Of a stretch of DNA of 64,000 nt, positions 54,771 to 64,000 are shown in pieces. Location: NCBI GenBank assembly GCA_963743015.1, contig CAVUOD010000020.1, positions 93,621 through 157,620 of the forward strand. The letters are read 5' to 3'. The stretch's first letter is position 1; each line of letters opens with the position of its first letter. The position numbers and the translations under genes are program-made. This stretch comes from CAVSRC01 sp963743015. Its GTDB lineage: Bacteria; Pseudomonadota; Alphaproteobacteria; Rhizobiales; Kaistiaceae. The notes beneath the pieces are model-generated. The model saw nothing but the letters and a program-made list of their open reading frames with translations. It searched no databases and was not told the origin of the DNA.

Positions 54771-54803
54771 GTCGATATCCGAACGACTGTTCGATAATCG
54801 AAC
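54771..54803. promoter_or_regulatory. PcaR-box-like operator of the pca operon
   Basis: The core GTTCGATAATCGAAC (54789-54803) is a perfect 7-1-7 palindrome, close to the GTTCGATAATCGCAC box bound by PcaR in Pseudomonas. An imperfect second copy GTCGATATCCGAAC (54771-54784) lies next to it. It is 58 bases before pcaB and 24-42 bases before the regulator start, so it can control both directions. Confidence 0.8.
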
Positions 54804-54860
54804 GATAATTCCGGGAGGTCAAGGGGTGAAATATCCGCGGCGGAGGGAAGGCCCGGCGCG

Positions 54861-56217
54861 ATGACGTTTTCCGCCCTCGATTCCGGGCTGACCGGCCCGC
54901 TCTTCGCCAGCGATGCCATGCGCGCGGTCTTTTCCGACCGCGCGACGCTGGCGGCCATGCTCGCCGCGGAGACGGCGCTTGCCCGCGCCGAGGCGCGCGC
55001 CGGTCTCGTTCCCAAGGGTTTGGCACCGGCGCTCGCCCGTATCAAGGCGGCCGATCTCGATATCGCCGCTCTGGGGCTCGCCACCCGCGACACCGGCGTC
55101 GTCGCCATCCCCTTCGTCAAGGCGGTCGAGGCGCTGCTGCCGAAGAAGCTCAGCGGCCACGTCCACAAGGGCGCCACCAGCCAGGACATCGTCGACACGG
55201 CGCTGGTGCTGCAGATGGCCGACGCCTTCGCGCTCATCGCCGCCGATCTCGTCGCCATCCTCGACGGGCTCAGCGCGCTGACCCGCAAGCACCGGCGCAC
55301 GCTTTGCGTCGGGCGCACCTATGGCCAGCACGCCGCGCCAGTGACCTTCGGCTATGTCGCCGGCACCTGGGCCTCGGGCATTGCCGAGGTCGCCGCAGAC
55401 CTGCCGGCGCTCAGCCAGCGCGCGCTCACCGCCTCGCTCGGCGGGCCGGTCGGCACGCTGGCCGGGCTTGGCGATGCCGCCGAGGAAATCGGCGAAGGCT
55501 TCGCCCACGAACTCGGGCTTGGCTTTGCGCCGGTCACCTGGCACACCGGCCGCGCCCGCATGGTGGCGGTGGGAAGCTGGCTTGCGACGCTGATCGCAAC
55601 GCTCGCCCGCATGGCGACCGACGTGGTCTTCCTCTCGGCGACCGAGATCGGCGAGGTGCGCGAGGCCCCGGCCGAGGGTCGTGGCGGCTCGTCGGCCATG
55701 CCGCACAAGCAGAACCCGCTCTCCTCGGCGGTGATCCTCGCCGCCCACGCCGCCGCGCCCGGCTTCCTCGTCACCCTCATCAATGCCGCCGCCTCCGGCC
55801 AGCAGCGCCCGGCCGGGCTGTGGCAGGCGGAATGGCACGCCCTCCCTGCCCTTTTCGGCCTCGCCTCGGGCGCCCTCCGCGAAGCCCGGCGACTGGCCGA
55901 GAGCCTCGTCGTCGATGCCCGGCGCATGCGCACCAATCTCGACATGACCGGCGGCCTCATCTTCGCCGATGCCGCGTCAACGGCGCTGGCCGGCAAGATG
56001 GGGCGCAGCAGCGCCCAGGCGATGGTGGCCAAGGCGGCGGCCGCGCGTACGCGAGACGGGCGAGCCGCTGCGTGCGTTGCTCGCCCGGGCGGGCGCACCC
56101 GCCGCATTGCTCGACAGTGCGTTTGATCCTAGGCCGGCAACGGCCGCCGCGGCGTCCGTCGCCGGCCGGGCCCTGCGCCAGGCGCAGGCCGTCAAACGCA
56201 TTTTGAGGAAGCTCTGA
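54861..56217 (+). CDS. pcaB: 3-carboxy-cis,cis-muconate cycloisomerase (frameshifted)
   Basis: PcaB forms 4-carboxymuconolactone in the protocatechuate branch. It starts MTFSALDSGLTGPLFASDAM, with GHVHKGATSQDIVDTALVLQ (His/Thr/Ser active-site region), TYGQHAAPVTFGYVAGTWAS and the fumarase-superfamily signature GGSSAMPHKQNPLSSAVILA. The frame breaks near 56045, and ETGEPLRALLARAGAPAALL continues to QAQAVKRILRKL with the stop at 56215. Reconstructed length is about 451 residues. It is the first gene of the operon, and pcaDC starts two bases after its stop. Confidence 0.92.
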
Positions 56218-56219
56218 TC

Positions 56220-57390
56220 ATGCCCATCGTAAACGCCAACGGCGTCGACCTGTTCTACGACCTTGCCGGACCGAAGGACCTGCCGACCGTCGTCTTCTCC
56301 AATTCGCTGGGCAGCACCATCGAGATGTGGGACGAGCGTCGCCGCGGCGCTGGCCGGCCGGTTCCGCGTGCTGCGCTACGACACCCAAGGCCATGGCCGT
56401 TCGGGCTCGCGCGATCAGCCCACCACCATCGACGACCTCGCCAACGACCTCGCCGGGCTGCTCGACGCGCTCTACATCGCCAAGGCCCATGTCGTCGGCC
56501 TGTCGCTCGGCGGCATGACGGCGCAGGCCTTCGGCGTCCTCCATCCGGAGCGCACGGCAGGTCTCGTGCTGATGGCGACCGCCGCCCACCTGCCGCCGCC
56601 CGACTTCTGGCGGCAGCGCGCCGCCACCGTCATCGACGCCGGCCCCGAGGCGGTGGTCGACACCATCGTGCCGCGCTGGTTCACGCCCGGCTTCCAGGAA
56701 CGCGAGCCGGCCGCCGTGACCCGCATCCGCGAGCTTTTCCTCGAATCGGAGCGCCACGGCTACGGCCGCTGCTGCGAGGCGATCGCCGACATGGACCTGC
56801 GCGAGCGCATCACCGCCATCACCGCGCCGACGCTGGTCGATGGTGGGCGCCGACGATCCGGTCGCGCCGTTGGCCATGGGCGAGGAGATCCGCAGCCGCA
56901 TCCGCGGCGCCGAACTGGTGATGATCCCCGATTGCGCCCACCTGATCTCGGTCGAGCGGCCGGCAGAGGCAGCGCTGCATATCGCCGCCTTCCTCGACCG
57001 CCAGGCGCCCGGCCGCCGGCGCAGAGCTTCGCCGAGGGGCTCGCCATCCGCCGCGCGGTGCTGGGCAACGCCCATGTCGACCGCTCGCTCGACAATGCCG
57101 GCGCCTTCGGCATGCCCTGGCAGGACTTCATCACCCGCACCGCCTGGCACGATGCCTGGGGCGACCCGACGCTGGAGCGCAAGACACGCTCGCTGCTGAC
57201 GCTCACCATGATGATCGCGCTCCACCGCGAGGAGGAATTCAAGCTGCACGTCCGCCCGGCGCTCGCCAACGGCGTGACCATCGGCGAACTCGGCGCGCTC
57301 GTTCGCCATGCCGCCGTCTATGCCGGCATTCCCGCCGGCAACGCCGCCATGCGCTGGCTGCGCGAAGTGCTCGGAGACGAACTGAAATGA
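56220..57390 (+). CDS. pcaDC: Bifunctional 3-oxoadipate enol-lactonase/4-carboxymuconolactone decarboxylase (frameshifted)
   Basis: An alpha/beta hydrolase (PcaD) fused to a carboxymuconolactone decarboxylase (PcaC). The N-terminus is MPIVNANGVDLFYDLAGPKD; after a break near 56335 come RYDTQGHGRSGSRDQPTTID, HVVGLSLGGMTAQAFGVLHP (nucleophile Ser) and, after a break near 56840, GADDPVAPLAMGEEIRSRIR and PDCAHLISVERPAEAALHIA (catalytic His). A third break near 57015 leads to the PcaC part: NAHVDRSLDNAGAFGMPWQD, AWGDPTLERKTRSLLTLTMM and HAAVYAGIPAGNAAMRWLRE. No stop codon separates the domains, so a fusion of about 390 residues is inferred. Confidence 0.88.
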
Positions 57391-57409
57391 GCCAACGGAG
57401 AGCCGCCTG

Positions 57410-58259
57410 ATGGCCGAGTTTCTATCCCTCCATGACGCGATCGCCGCCCATTTGCAGCGACGGCGACACCGTCGCCATGGAGGGCTTTACCCATCTGATC
57501 CCCTTTGCTGCCGGGCACGAGGTCATCCGCCAGGGGCGCACCGGCTTGACGCTGGTGCGCATGACCCCGGACCTGATCTACGATCAGATGATCGGCATGG
57601 GCTGCGCCGACAGGCTGGTCTTTTCGTGGGGCGGCAATCCCGGCGTCGGCTCGCTGCACCGCATGCGCGACGCGGTCGAGAACGGCTGGCCGAAGCCGCT
57701 GGCCATCGAGGAGCACTCGCACGCAGCGCTCGCCAACGCCTATGACGCCGGCGCCGCCAACCTGCCCTTCGCCGTCTTCCGCGGCTACAAGGGCGTCGGC
57801 CTCACCGCGGTCAATCCCACCATCCGCTCGGTCACCTGCCCCTATACCGGCGAGGAGCTGGCGACCGTACCGGCGATCCGGCCCGACGTCGGCGTCATCC
57901 ATGCGCTCAGGGCCGACCGCGCCGGCAACGTCCTGCTCGAAGGCATCGTCGGCGTGCAGAAGCAGGTCGTGCTGGCGGCCAAGCGCTCGATCGTCACCGT
58001 CGAGGAGATCGTCGACGATCTGCGCGCGGCCAGCCCCAATCGGTCATCCTGCCGCACTGGACGGTGACCGCCATCGCCGCGGTGCCGGGCGGCGCCTATC
58101 CCTCCTACGCCCACGGCTACTACAAGCGCGCCAACGCCTTCTACAAGGCATGGGACGCCATCGCCCGCGACCGCGACACCTTCCGCGCCTGGATGGACCA
58201 GAACGTGCTCGCCAAGAGCGCGGCGGATCTTCGCGCCCTACGCACGGAAGGCGGCATGA
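57410..58259 (+). CDS. pcaI: 3-oxoadipate CoA-transferase subunit A (frameshifted)
   Basis: About 283 residues after joining three breaks (near 57455, 58040, 58228). The start MAEFLSLHDAIAAH is followed by CSDGDTVAMEGFTHLIPFAA, GHEVIRQGRTGLTLVRMTPD, FSWGGNPGVGSLHRMRDAVE, VTCPYTGEELATVPAIRPDV and YAHGYYKRANAFYKAWDAIA, ending DFAPYARKAA. This is the CatI-type (glutaconate CoA-transferase-like) subunit, not the smaller PcaI of Pseudomonas putida. With subunit B it activates 3-oxoadipate using succinyl-CoA. The stop overlaps the pcaJ ATG. Confidence 0.86.
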
Positions 58260-59035
58260 GCATGCGCGCCTACACCCCGACCGAGATCATGACCGTGGCG
58301 GCGGCGCGGGCGCTCCGCAATGACGACGTCTGCTTTCGTCGGCATCGGCGCGCCCTCGGCCGCCTGCAACCTCGCCCGCCTCACCCATGCGCCGAAGATC
58401 ACGCTGATCTACGAGTCGGGCACCATCGACACCAAGCCGGACGTACTGCCGCTGTCGATCGGCGACGGCGAACTGTGCGAGACGGCGCTGACCACCGTCT
58501 CGGTGCCGGAGATGTTCCGCTACTGGCTGCAGGGCGGCCGCATCACGGTGGGCTTTCTCGGCGGCGCCCAGATCGACCGCTTCGCCAACCTCAACACGAC
58601 GGTCGTCGGCGACTATGACAGGCCCAAGGTGCGGCTGCCGGGCGGCGGCGGCGCCCCCGAGATCGCCGGCAAATTGCGGCCAGATCTTCATCACCATGGC
58701 GATGTCGAAGCGCGCCTATGTCGAGAAGCTCGACTTCGTCACCTCGCTTCGGCCACGGCAGCGGACCGGGCAGCCGCGCCGCCCTCGGCCTGACCACAAG
58801 CGGGCCCACCCGCGTCGTCACCGATCTCTGCATCCTCGAGCCCGACCCGGAGACCTGCGAACTGACCGTGGTCTCGCTGCATCCCGGCGTCACCCGCGAA
58901 GCGGTGCAGGCGCAATGCGGCTGGGAACTGAAATTCGCGCCACAGAGCCGACGAGACGCCGCCGCCGACGGCCGAAGAACTCGGCGTCCTGCGCGACCTG
59001 CAGGCGCGCACGGCCCGCGCCCACGGAGGCGATGC

Positions 59036-59039
<4 letters not shown>
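58256..59039 (+). CDS. pcaJ: 3-oxoadipate CoA-transferase subunit B (frameshifted)
   Basis: About 260 residues over four breaks (near 58325, 58672, 58760 and 58945). It starts MSMRAYTPTEIMTVAAARAL, then VGIGAPSAACNLARLTHAPK, ITLIYESGTIDTKPDVLPLS (catalytic Glu in ESG), FGGA-type FLGGAQIDRFANLNTTVVGD, FITMAMSKRAYVEKLDFVTS and TRVVTDLCILEPDPETCELT, and ends AEELGVLRDLQARTARAHGG. It is the CatJ-type partner of the preceding subunit. It overlaps pcaF by four bases. Confidence 0.85.
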
Positions 59040-60250
<1,211 letters not shown>

Positions 60251-60279
60251 AGAACGGCAAGCACCGAAGGGGAGGAACG

Positions 60280-60990
60280 ATGACCACCGCATATCCGCTG
60301 GAGAGCCTCGAGGCTCATCCGAAATACCTGTCGCCCGGCTACAAATCGACGGTGCTGCGTTCGCCCAAGCGGCCGCTGGTCATCCTGCCGCACACCATGA
60401 GCGAGCTGACCGGGCCGATCTACGGCCACGAGGCGGTGCTCGAGAACGATTCCGACCTCACCAAGCAGCACGGCGGCGAGCCGCAGGGCGAGCGCATCAT
60501 CGTCTCCGGCACGGTGATGGACGAGGACGGACGGCCGATCCCCAACACGCTGATCGAGATCTGGCAGGCCAACGCCGCCGGCCGCTACATCCACGTCGTC
60601 GACCAGCACCACGCGCCGCTCGATCCCGAATTTCTCCGGCGCCGGCCGCTGCGTCACCGACGCCAAGGGCCACTACAAGTTCACCACCGTCAAGCCCGGC
60701 GCCTATCCCTGGAAGAACCACCACAACGCCTGGCGGCCGAACCACATCCACTTCTCGCTGTTCGGCCCGAGCTTCCTGACCCGGCTGGTCACCCAGATGT
60801 ATTTTCCCGGCGACCCGCTGATCCCATCGACCCGATCGCCAATTCGGTGACCGACCCCAAGGCGCTGCAGCGCATGATCGCGGTCTTCGACCTGGAGACG
60901 ACGGTGCCCGAATGGGCGCTCGGCTATCGCTTCGACATCGTGCTGCGCGGCCACGCCATCACCCCCTTCGAGGACCCGCATCATGGCTGA
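60280..60990 (+). CDS. pcaH: Protocatechuate 3,4-dioxygenase beta subunit (frameshifted)
   Basis: PcaH holds the non-haem Fe(III) site of the ring-cleaving dioxygenase. It starts MTTAYPLESLEAHPKYLSPG; the beta-sandwich core has GERIIVSGTVMDEDGRPIPN and TLIEIWQANAAGRYIHVVDQ. After a break near 60637 come DAKGHYKFTTVKPGAYPWKN and NAWRPNHIHFSLFGPSFLTR, which carry the Tyr and His iron ligands; a second break near 60825 leads to ANSVTDPKALQRMIAVFDLE. GGAGGAA precedes the ATG. The stop overlaps pcaG by eight bases. Confidence 0.9.
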   Translation: MTTAYPLESLEAHPKYLSPGYKSTVLRSPKRPLVILPHTMSELTGPIYGHEAVLENDSDLTKQHGGEPQGERIIVSGTVMDEDGRPIPNTLIEIWQANAAGRYIHVVDQHHAPLDPEFLRRRPLRHRRQGPLQVHHRQARRLSLEEPPQRLAAEPHPLLAVRPELPDPAGHPDVFSRRPADPIDPIANSVTDPKALQRMIAVFDLETTVPEWALGYRFDIVLRGHAITPFEDPHHG

Positions 60991-61580
60991 GCGTCACGGC
61001 ATCACCCCGTCGCAGACGGTCGGCCCCTATTTCGCCTATGCCCTCACCCCGACCGACACCTATTCGCTGACGGCGCTCAGCCGGCAACGACCTGGTCACC
61101 CCCGACACGGTCGGCAATCCGATCGTCATCGAGGGCCGCGTCACCGACGGCGCCGGCGAGCCGGTGCCCGACTGCTTCCTGGAGCTGTGGCAGGCCGACG
61201 GCGCCGGCCGCTATCCCGGCCAGCCCGGTGAGAAGCCCAACACCACCTTCAAGGGCTTCGGCCGCAGCGAGGCCGACAAGGACGGCCGCTACCACTTCCA
61301 CACCGTCAAGCCCGGCCCGGTGCCGGGCTTGGACGGCAAGATGCAGGCGCCGCACATCGATGTCGGCGTCTTCGCCCGCGGCATCCTGCGCCGCATGTTC
61401 ACCCGCATCTATTTCGCCGACGAGGCCGCCAATGACGGCGACGCCATCCTGGCGCTGGTGCCCGAGGACCGCCGCTGCACGCTGATCGCCAGACGCGACG
61501 GCGAGACCAACGGCGCCCCGCGCTACGTCTTCGACGTGCACCTGCAGGGCGACGACGAGACGGTGTTCTTCGAGGCGTGA
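60983..61580 (+). CDS. pcaG: Protocatechuate 3,4-dioxygenase alpha subunit (frameshifted)
   Basis: PcaG pairs with PcaH in the dioxygenase. It starts MAERHGITPSQTVGPYFAYA; after a break near 61085 it continues GNDLVTPDTVGNPIVIEGRV, DCFLELWQADGAGRYPGQPG, GFGRSEADKDGRYHFHTVKP and QAPHIDVGVFARGILRRMFT, ending DDETVFFEA. The His pair before GVFARG is the alpha-subunit counterpart of the PcaH iron-site strand. It is the last gene of the operon. The final 42 bases of the gene recur exactly at 63654-63695. Confidence 0.9.
61537..61578 (+). repeat. 42-base direct repeat, copy 1 (3' end of pcaG)
   Basis: These 42 bases, covering the last codons of pcaG up to the T of the stop codon, are found again without mismatch at 63654-63695. 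In this copy they are coding. Confidence 0.9.
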
Positions 61581-61608
61581 GTGAAGCACCGGCCCGCTGG
61601 CGGCGGCC

Positions 61609-61917
61609 TCACTCCGCTTTCATCTGGTTGATGCGCGCCATCGTCAGATAGAGCATGCAATAGCCGTCCATCAGCATGCTGTTGGGCTGGCTGAGGTCGA
61701 TCTTGTCGGACGGACACGCCGCCCGGCGCAGCGCCAGCCACGCCCTCTGGCGCTGCTTCTCGGCCGGATCCTGTGCCAGCTTGCGCACATAGATGCGCGC
61801 CATGACGCCATCGAAGCGCGCCAGCGTCGGGAAACGACAGATGACCTGAGCCGCCGGGTCGAGTTTGCCGCCGCAATCGAACGACGCCGTGGTGACATCG
61901 CGATCCTGTTTCGGCAA
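61609..61917 (-). CDS. LprI-like (DUF1311-type) protein, C-terminal part
   Basis: An open frame of 102 residues: VTTASFDCGGKLDPAAQVIC, RFPTLARFDGVMARIYVRKL and MLMDGYCMLYLTMARINQMK. The Cys spacing and LAxxDxxMAxxY pattern are those of DUF1311/lysozyme-inhibitor LprI domains, which act in the periplasm. There is no signal peptide in this frame, but coding-like sequence continues upstream in other frames (see next entry), so this is probably the C-terminal domain of a larger exported protein. It is convergent with pcaG. Confidence 0.55.
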   Translation of the reverse strand: MPKQDRDVTTASFDCGGKLDPAAQVICRFPTLARFDGVMARIYVRKLAQDPAEKQRQRAWLALRRAACPSDKIDLSQPNSMLMDGYCMLYLTMARINQMKAE

Positions 61918-62440
61918 TCACCTTGTCCAGTTGATCCCGATTTTCGATGTATGAGGTCGGGGGCGTTCGCCGCCTTGAACGGCACGTCCGGACCGAGAAT
62001 CGTGAAATTGGTCACCGGCAGCGGCGCATCGCCATCGATGCCGGGCCTCGCTGCCAGCGTAACTCCCAGTCGACTGGACACCGCCATCTTCCCATCCATC
62101 CCTGAGAAATTGCAGACGGAAAAGTTGCCTGGCCCCGGGACCAGAACGTCAGGGTCGAGCGTGAAATCCTGCCAAGGTCAGGTTGCAACCCGATCGTCCG
62201 GCGCGACCTCCGCCACATCCGCGCATAGCCAGGACCGCGCCGTCAAAGAAGTCCTGGAGGCCATAGTCGAGGATAACGAACCCCGGAGTGCGCCCGTTCG
62301 CTTCGGCCAAGTTCTCGGTCAGAACGAAGATGCAAGCCGCGCGCCGAGACGAGATCGAGTTCACGAGGATAGCTACCGAATGTCGACGAGCAGATCGATC
62401 GGATCGGTGAATAGCCGCGAGAAACGATCGAGTTCGTAGA
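61918..62440 (-). pseudogene. Upstream part of the DUF1311-type gene, broken frames
   Basis: Two frames carry protein-like stretches in colinear order: ACIFVLTENLAEANGRTPGF with VILDYGLQDFFDGAVLAMRG (about 62230-62345), then DGKMAVSSRLGVTLAARPGI with DAPLPVTNFTILGPDVPFKA (about 61970-62099). Both lead toward the LprI-like end at 61917. At least two frame changes are required. Whether this is decay or sequence error cannot be decided. I recognise no family in this part. Confidence 0.4.
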
Positions 62441-63505
62441 ACTCCTTGGGCCCATAGCCGAGAAAATCGAAAACGGTGTTGGCCGAGATGTGCCAAGGCT
62501 CGATCCGGCGTTGCAACTCGCGGATCGTCTCGCGCGACTGGCTGAAGAACATCTCGGCTAGCGCCGCAACGTCCAAGCCTTCAACGCTGAGATTTGCCGG
62601 CAGCGCCGAGTTGAACGGCGCATGCAGGCCGACCCGCCCGCCGACGTGGATTGTCCTCGCGGCACCTGCGGAAAGCCACGCAAGTCCTGTTTAGCCCCGC
62701 TAGGAAGACGAGCGCACATCCCGATAGACAGACGTCCCCCGCGCCGACGATGGTCGCAAGATTGTTAGTTTGAATGACATCCGCGAGTTTAAGCGACTCC
62801 CGAAGGCACCGCCCGGGCTGTTGAGCACGACGACCGCGGTGTTGAACCACTCGAGACCATCGGTCAGGCCTCGAGTTTGTCAGCGTCGCCGGGTTCGATG
62901 GGCCCATCCAGGCGGATGACCCTCTCATTGTCGAATTCAACATCCGTTGGCAGCGGTTGAAAACTTTCCACGCGTCGATCGGATAAGGATAGACATATAT
63001 TTGACGGCCTTGGGCGGCACGATGCGGATGTCGGCGGCCCGAGCTCGGACGTGCAAATTCCCCAGGCCGCGACCACCGCCGCCAGAACGCGATTGCCGTG
63101 CGGCTCACATGCACGACAACTGATCCACGCGCACCACACTGTCCGCCTGGGCAGCGATCGCCGCGGATTGGAGGCGAGGCACTTCAGCTGCGCCCGCGTG
63201 AGAATAAGAACGCCGGTGACCGGAACACCATTGGTCGCCTGCGCGCTCGAAGCCTGCTGAGGCAGACCCAAGTCCTGAACGCCCGACGACATGGCTGCGG
63301 CCGCCGGCGAAGGGTCGGGGCAGGCATCAAGGAAGATGACCATCGGGTCCTTGTCAAGCGGCAGGTAGACGCCGGCATTCTGGACCAGACAGGAGAGCTT
63401 GCTGCGGTCCACGAATATCCCGGGCCCGCTGCAAAGCTTCCCGACATATCGGCAGAATGCCGAAGCTACGCCGCTATCAGGCAGGCGAGTACGGCAACCA
63501 GACAA
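62373..63505 (-). pseudogene. COG3904-like periplasmic ClpP-fold protein, broken frames
   Basis: Three or more frames combine into one protein. The N-terminal part has KLSCLVQNAGVYLPLDKDPM and VIFLDACPDPSPAAAA. The core has ERVIRLDGPIEPGDADKLEA, then LNSPGGCLRESLKLADVIQT and NNLATIVGAGDVCLSGCALV with FLAGLNRT, which is the LNSPGG...CxSAC pattern of COG3904-type proteins with a ClpP/crotonase-like fold. The end has LAEMFFSQSRETIRELQRRI and GYGPKEFYELDRFSRLFTDP. The SAC serine is Gly here (LSGCA). Local GC is lower than in the pca operon. Confidence 0.5.
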
Positions 63506-63962
63506 TTCGTCTGCGCTGGATGCTCGACATTCGATAAGTCCGACCTACGGGAACAATCGAAATATTGTGAGGAACAGTGCTAGCTTCACTCCTGCCGCGC
63601 CAGAAGCCCATGTACCCCGAATACTCGCACACACATTCGGCCGGGCTGGCAGTTGCACCTGCAGGGCGACGACGAGACGGTGTTCTTCGAGGCGTTGGCT
63701 CATGCGATCACAACCCTCGGTCGGTAACGGTTTGCTAACCATAAAGAGCGAGGATTCCTGCTGCGAACCGCGTCGTTTTCCCGCCGCAATTGGGGCCTTG
63801 ATAGGAACCCGTGACAGGCCCGAATCGGCGCCTGCACGCGGACGTTCCTGAACAAGGGATACCGGTTTGCTGAGACGAAGGCTCGCTTTCCCGAGGGGAA
63901 ACGGGCCTTCGCAGCTTTCGGGCGCGCGTGCCGCCATCACGCCAAGACTGCGATGGCGCATG
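63506..63962. other. Intergenic region without recognisable gene
   Basis: About 450 bases of lower GC. The only structure I see is the second copy of the 42-base pcaG repeat at 63654-63695 and AT-rich stretches near 63535-63590 and 63710-63750. A minus-strand open frame crosses the region but has no protein-like features. Confidence 0.5.
63654..63695 (+). repeat. 42-base direct repeat, copy 2 (isolated pcaG 3' fragment)
   Basis: Identical over 42 bases to 61537-61578, in the same orientation, but here it is outside any gene. The two copies bracket 2.07 kb that hold the DUF1311-type and COG3904-like genes. Confidence 0.9.
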
Positions 63963-63991
63963 AAAAAGCCGGGCGGCAGGAGCCGCCCGGC
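63963..63991 (-). terminator. Rho-independent terminator for a leftward gene beyond the right edge
   Basis: Perfect 10-base arms GCCGGGCGGC and GCCGCCCGGC with the loop AGGA; on the minus strand the stem is followed by TTTTT (63967-63963). It fits the end of a leftward transcript whose gene lies outside the window. Confidence 0.85.
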
Positions 63992-64000
63992 TGAAGGCAT

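Noticed and set aside
61537..63695. A transposon or integron delimited by the 42-base repeats.
   Set aside because: There is no transposase, integrase or terminal inverted repeat; only the direct repeats are visible, so I report the structure but not an element type.
63545..64000. A 151-residue minus-strand frame at the right edge.
   Set aside because: It crosses the terminator hairpin and the antisense of the pcaG fragment and has no protein-like blocks.

Overview
The window looks like chromosomal DNA from a high-GC alphaproteobacterium of the Hyphomicrobiales (Rhizobiales). The best support is a 5.2-kb gene for a Growth Pole Ring (GPR)-type coiled-coil protein, a family known from polar-growing Rhizobiales. 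An aroQ-accB-accC-aat cluster, an adrenodoxin-type ferredoxin and several rhizobial-style palindromic intergenic repeats fit the same assignment. I see no rRNA, tRNA, CRISPR array, transposase or prophage. Most of the window is ordinary metabolic chromosome, with lower-GC accessory-looking stretches at about 13.1-17.9 kb and 61.9-63.9 kb.

Layout. 0-5.3 kb: a leftward small gene, cupin and sugar-acid dehydratase (partial) facing an SRPBCC protein, an RND/MMPL exporter and a small secreted protein; the SRPBCC and exporter genes each have a near-identical TTTGAC-N16-GTCAAA element upstream. 5.4-8.9 kb: a nickel/cobalt ECF transporter (cbiM, cbiQ, cbiO) with nikR, preceded by a NikR-type operator. 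9.1-17.9 kb: LysR regulator, a putative regulator divergent from two tandem GYD-domain genes, methyltransferase, SnoaL-like protein, SDR, ketopantoate-reductase-like gene, and a membrane protein with a possible TIR-like C-terminal domain. 18-21 kb: ferredoxin-NADP reductase, a rifamycin ADP-ribosyltransferase (arr), ferredoxin, an Hpt protein and a small unknown. 21.4-26.7 kb: the GPR gene and its terminator. 26.7-36 kb: small secreted proteins, a threonine-dehydratase-like enzyme, a glycosyltransferase, LysE and EamA transporters, an FAH-family enzyme, thiD and an orphan molybdenum hydroxylase large subunit. 36-44 kb: DUF5672 and DUF1349 proteins, a LysR/SDR divergent pair, pgi, an aminotransferase and an M48-TPR protease followed by a DsbA-like protein. 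45-50 kb: aroQ-accB-accC-aat, a lipoprotein hydrolase and a DUF2155 protein. 50-54 kb: dgdR/dgdA (2,2-dialkylglycine decarboxylase and its divergent LysR regulator) and glpD. 54-61.6 kb: an IclR regulator divergent from a complete protocatechuate branch of the beta-ketoadipate pathway (pcaB, fused pcaDC, pcaI, pcaJ, pcaF, pcaH, pcaG), with a PcaR-box-like palindrome between them. 61.6-64 kb: broken leftward genes for a DUF1311/LprI-like and a ClpP-fold COG3904-like protein, and a leftward terminator for a gene outside the window.

A dominant feature is the number of single-base frame breaks: I locate roughly three dozen, each inside a gene whose homology continues at once in another frame. They are densest at 6-8.3 kb and 51-63.5 kb. 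Other genes (pgi, accB, accC, aroQ, the molybdenum hydroxylase, the MMPL exporter) are intact. The breaks sit in short G/C or T runs without deletions or insertion sequences, so I infer mostly consensus or sequencing errors, not mass pseudogenisation. Coordinates of such genes are given for the whole reconstructed gene.
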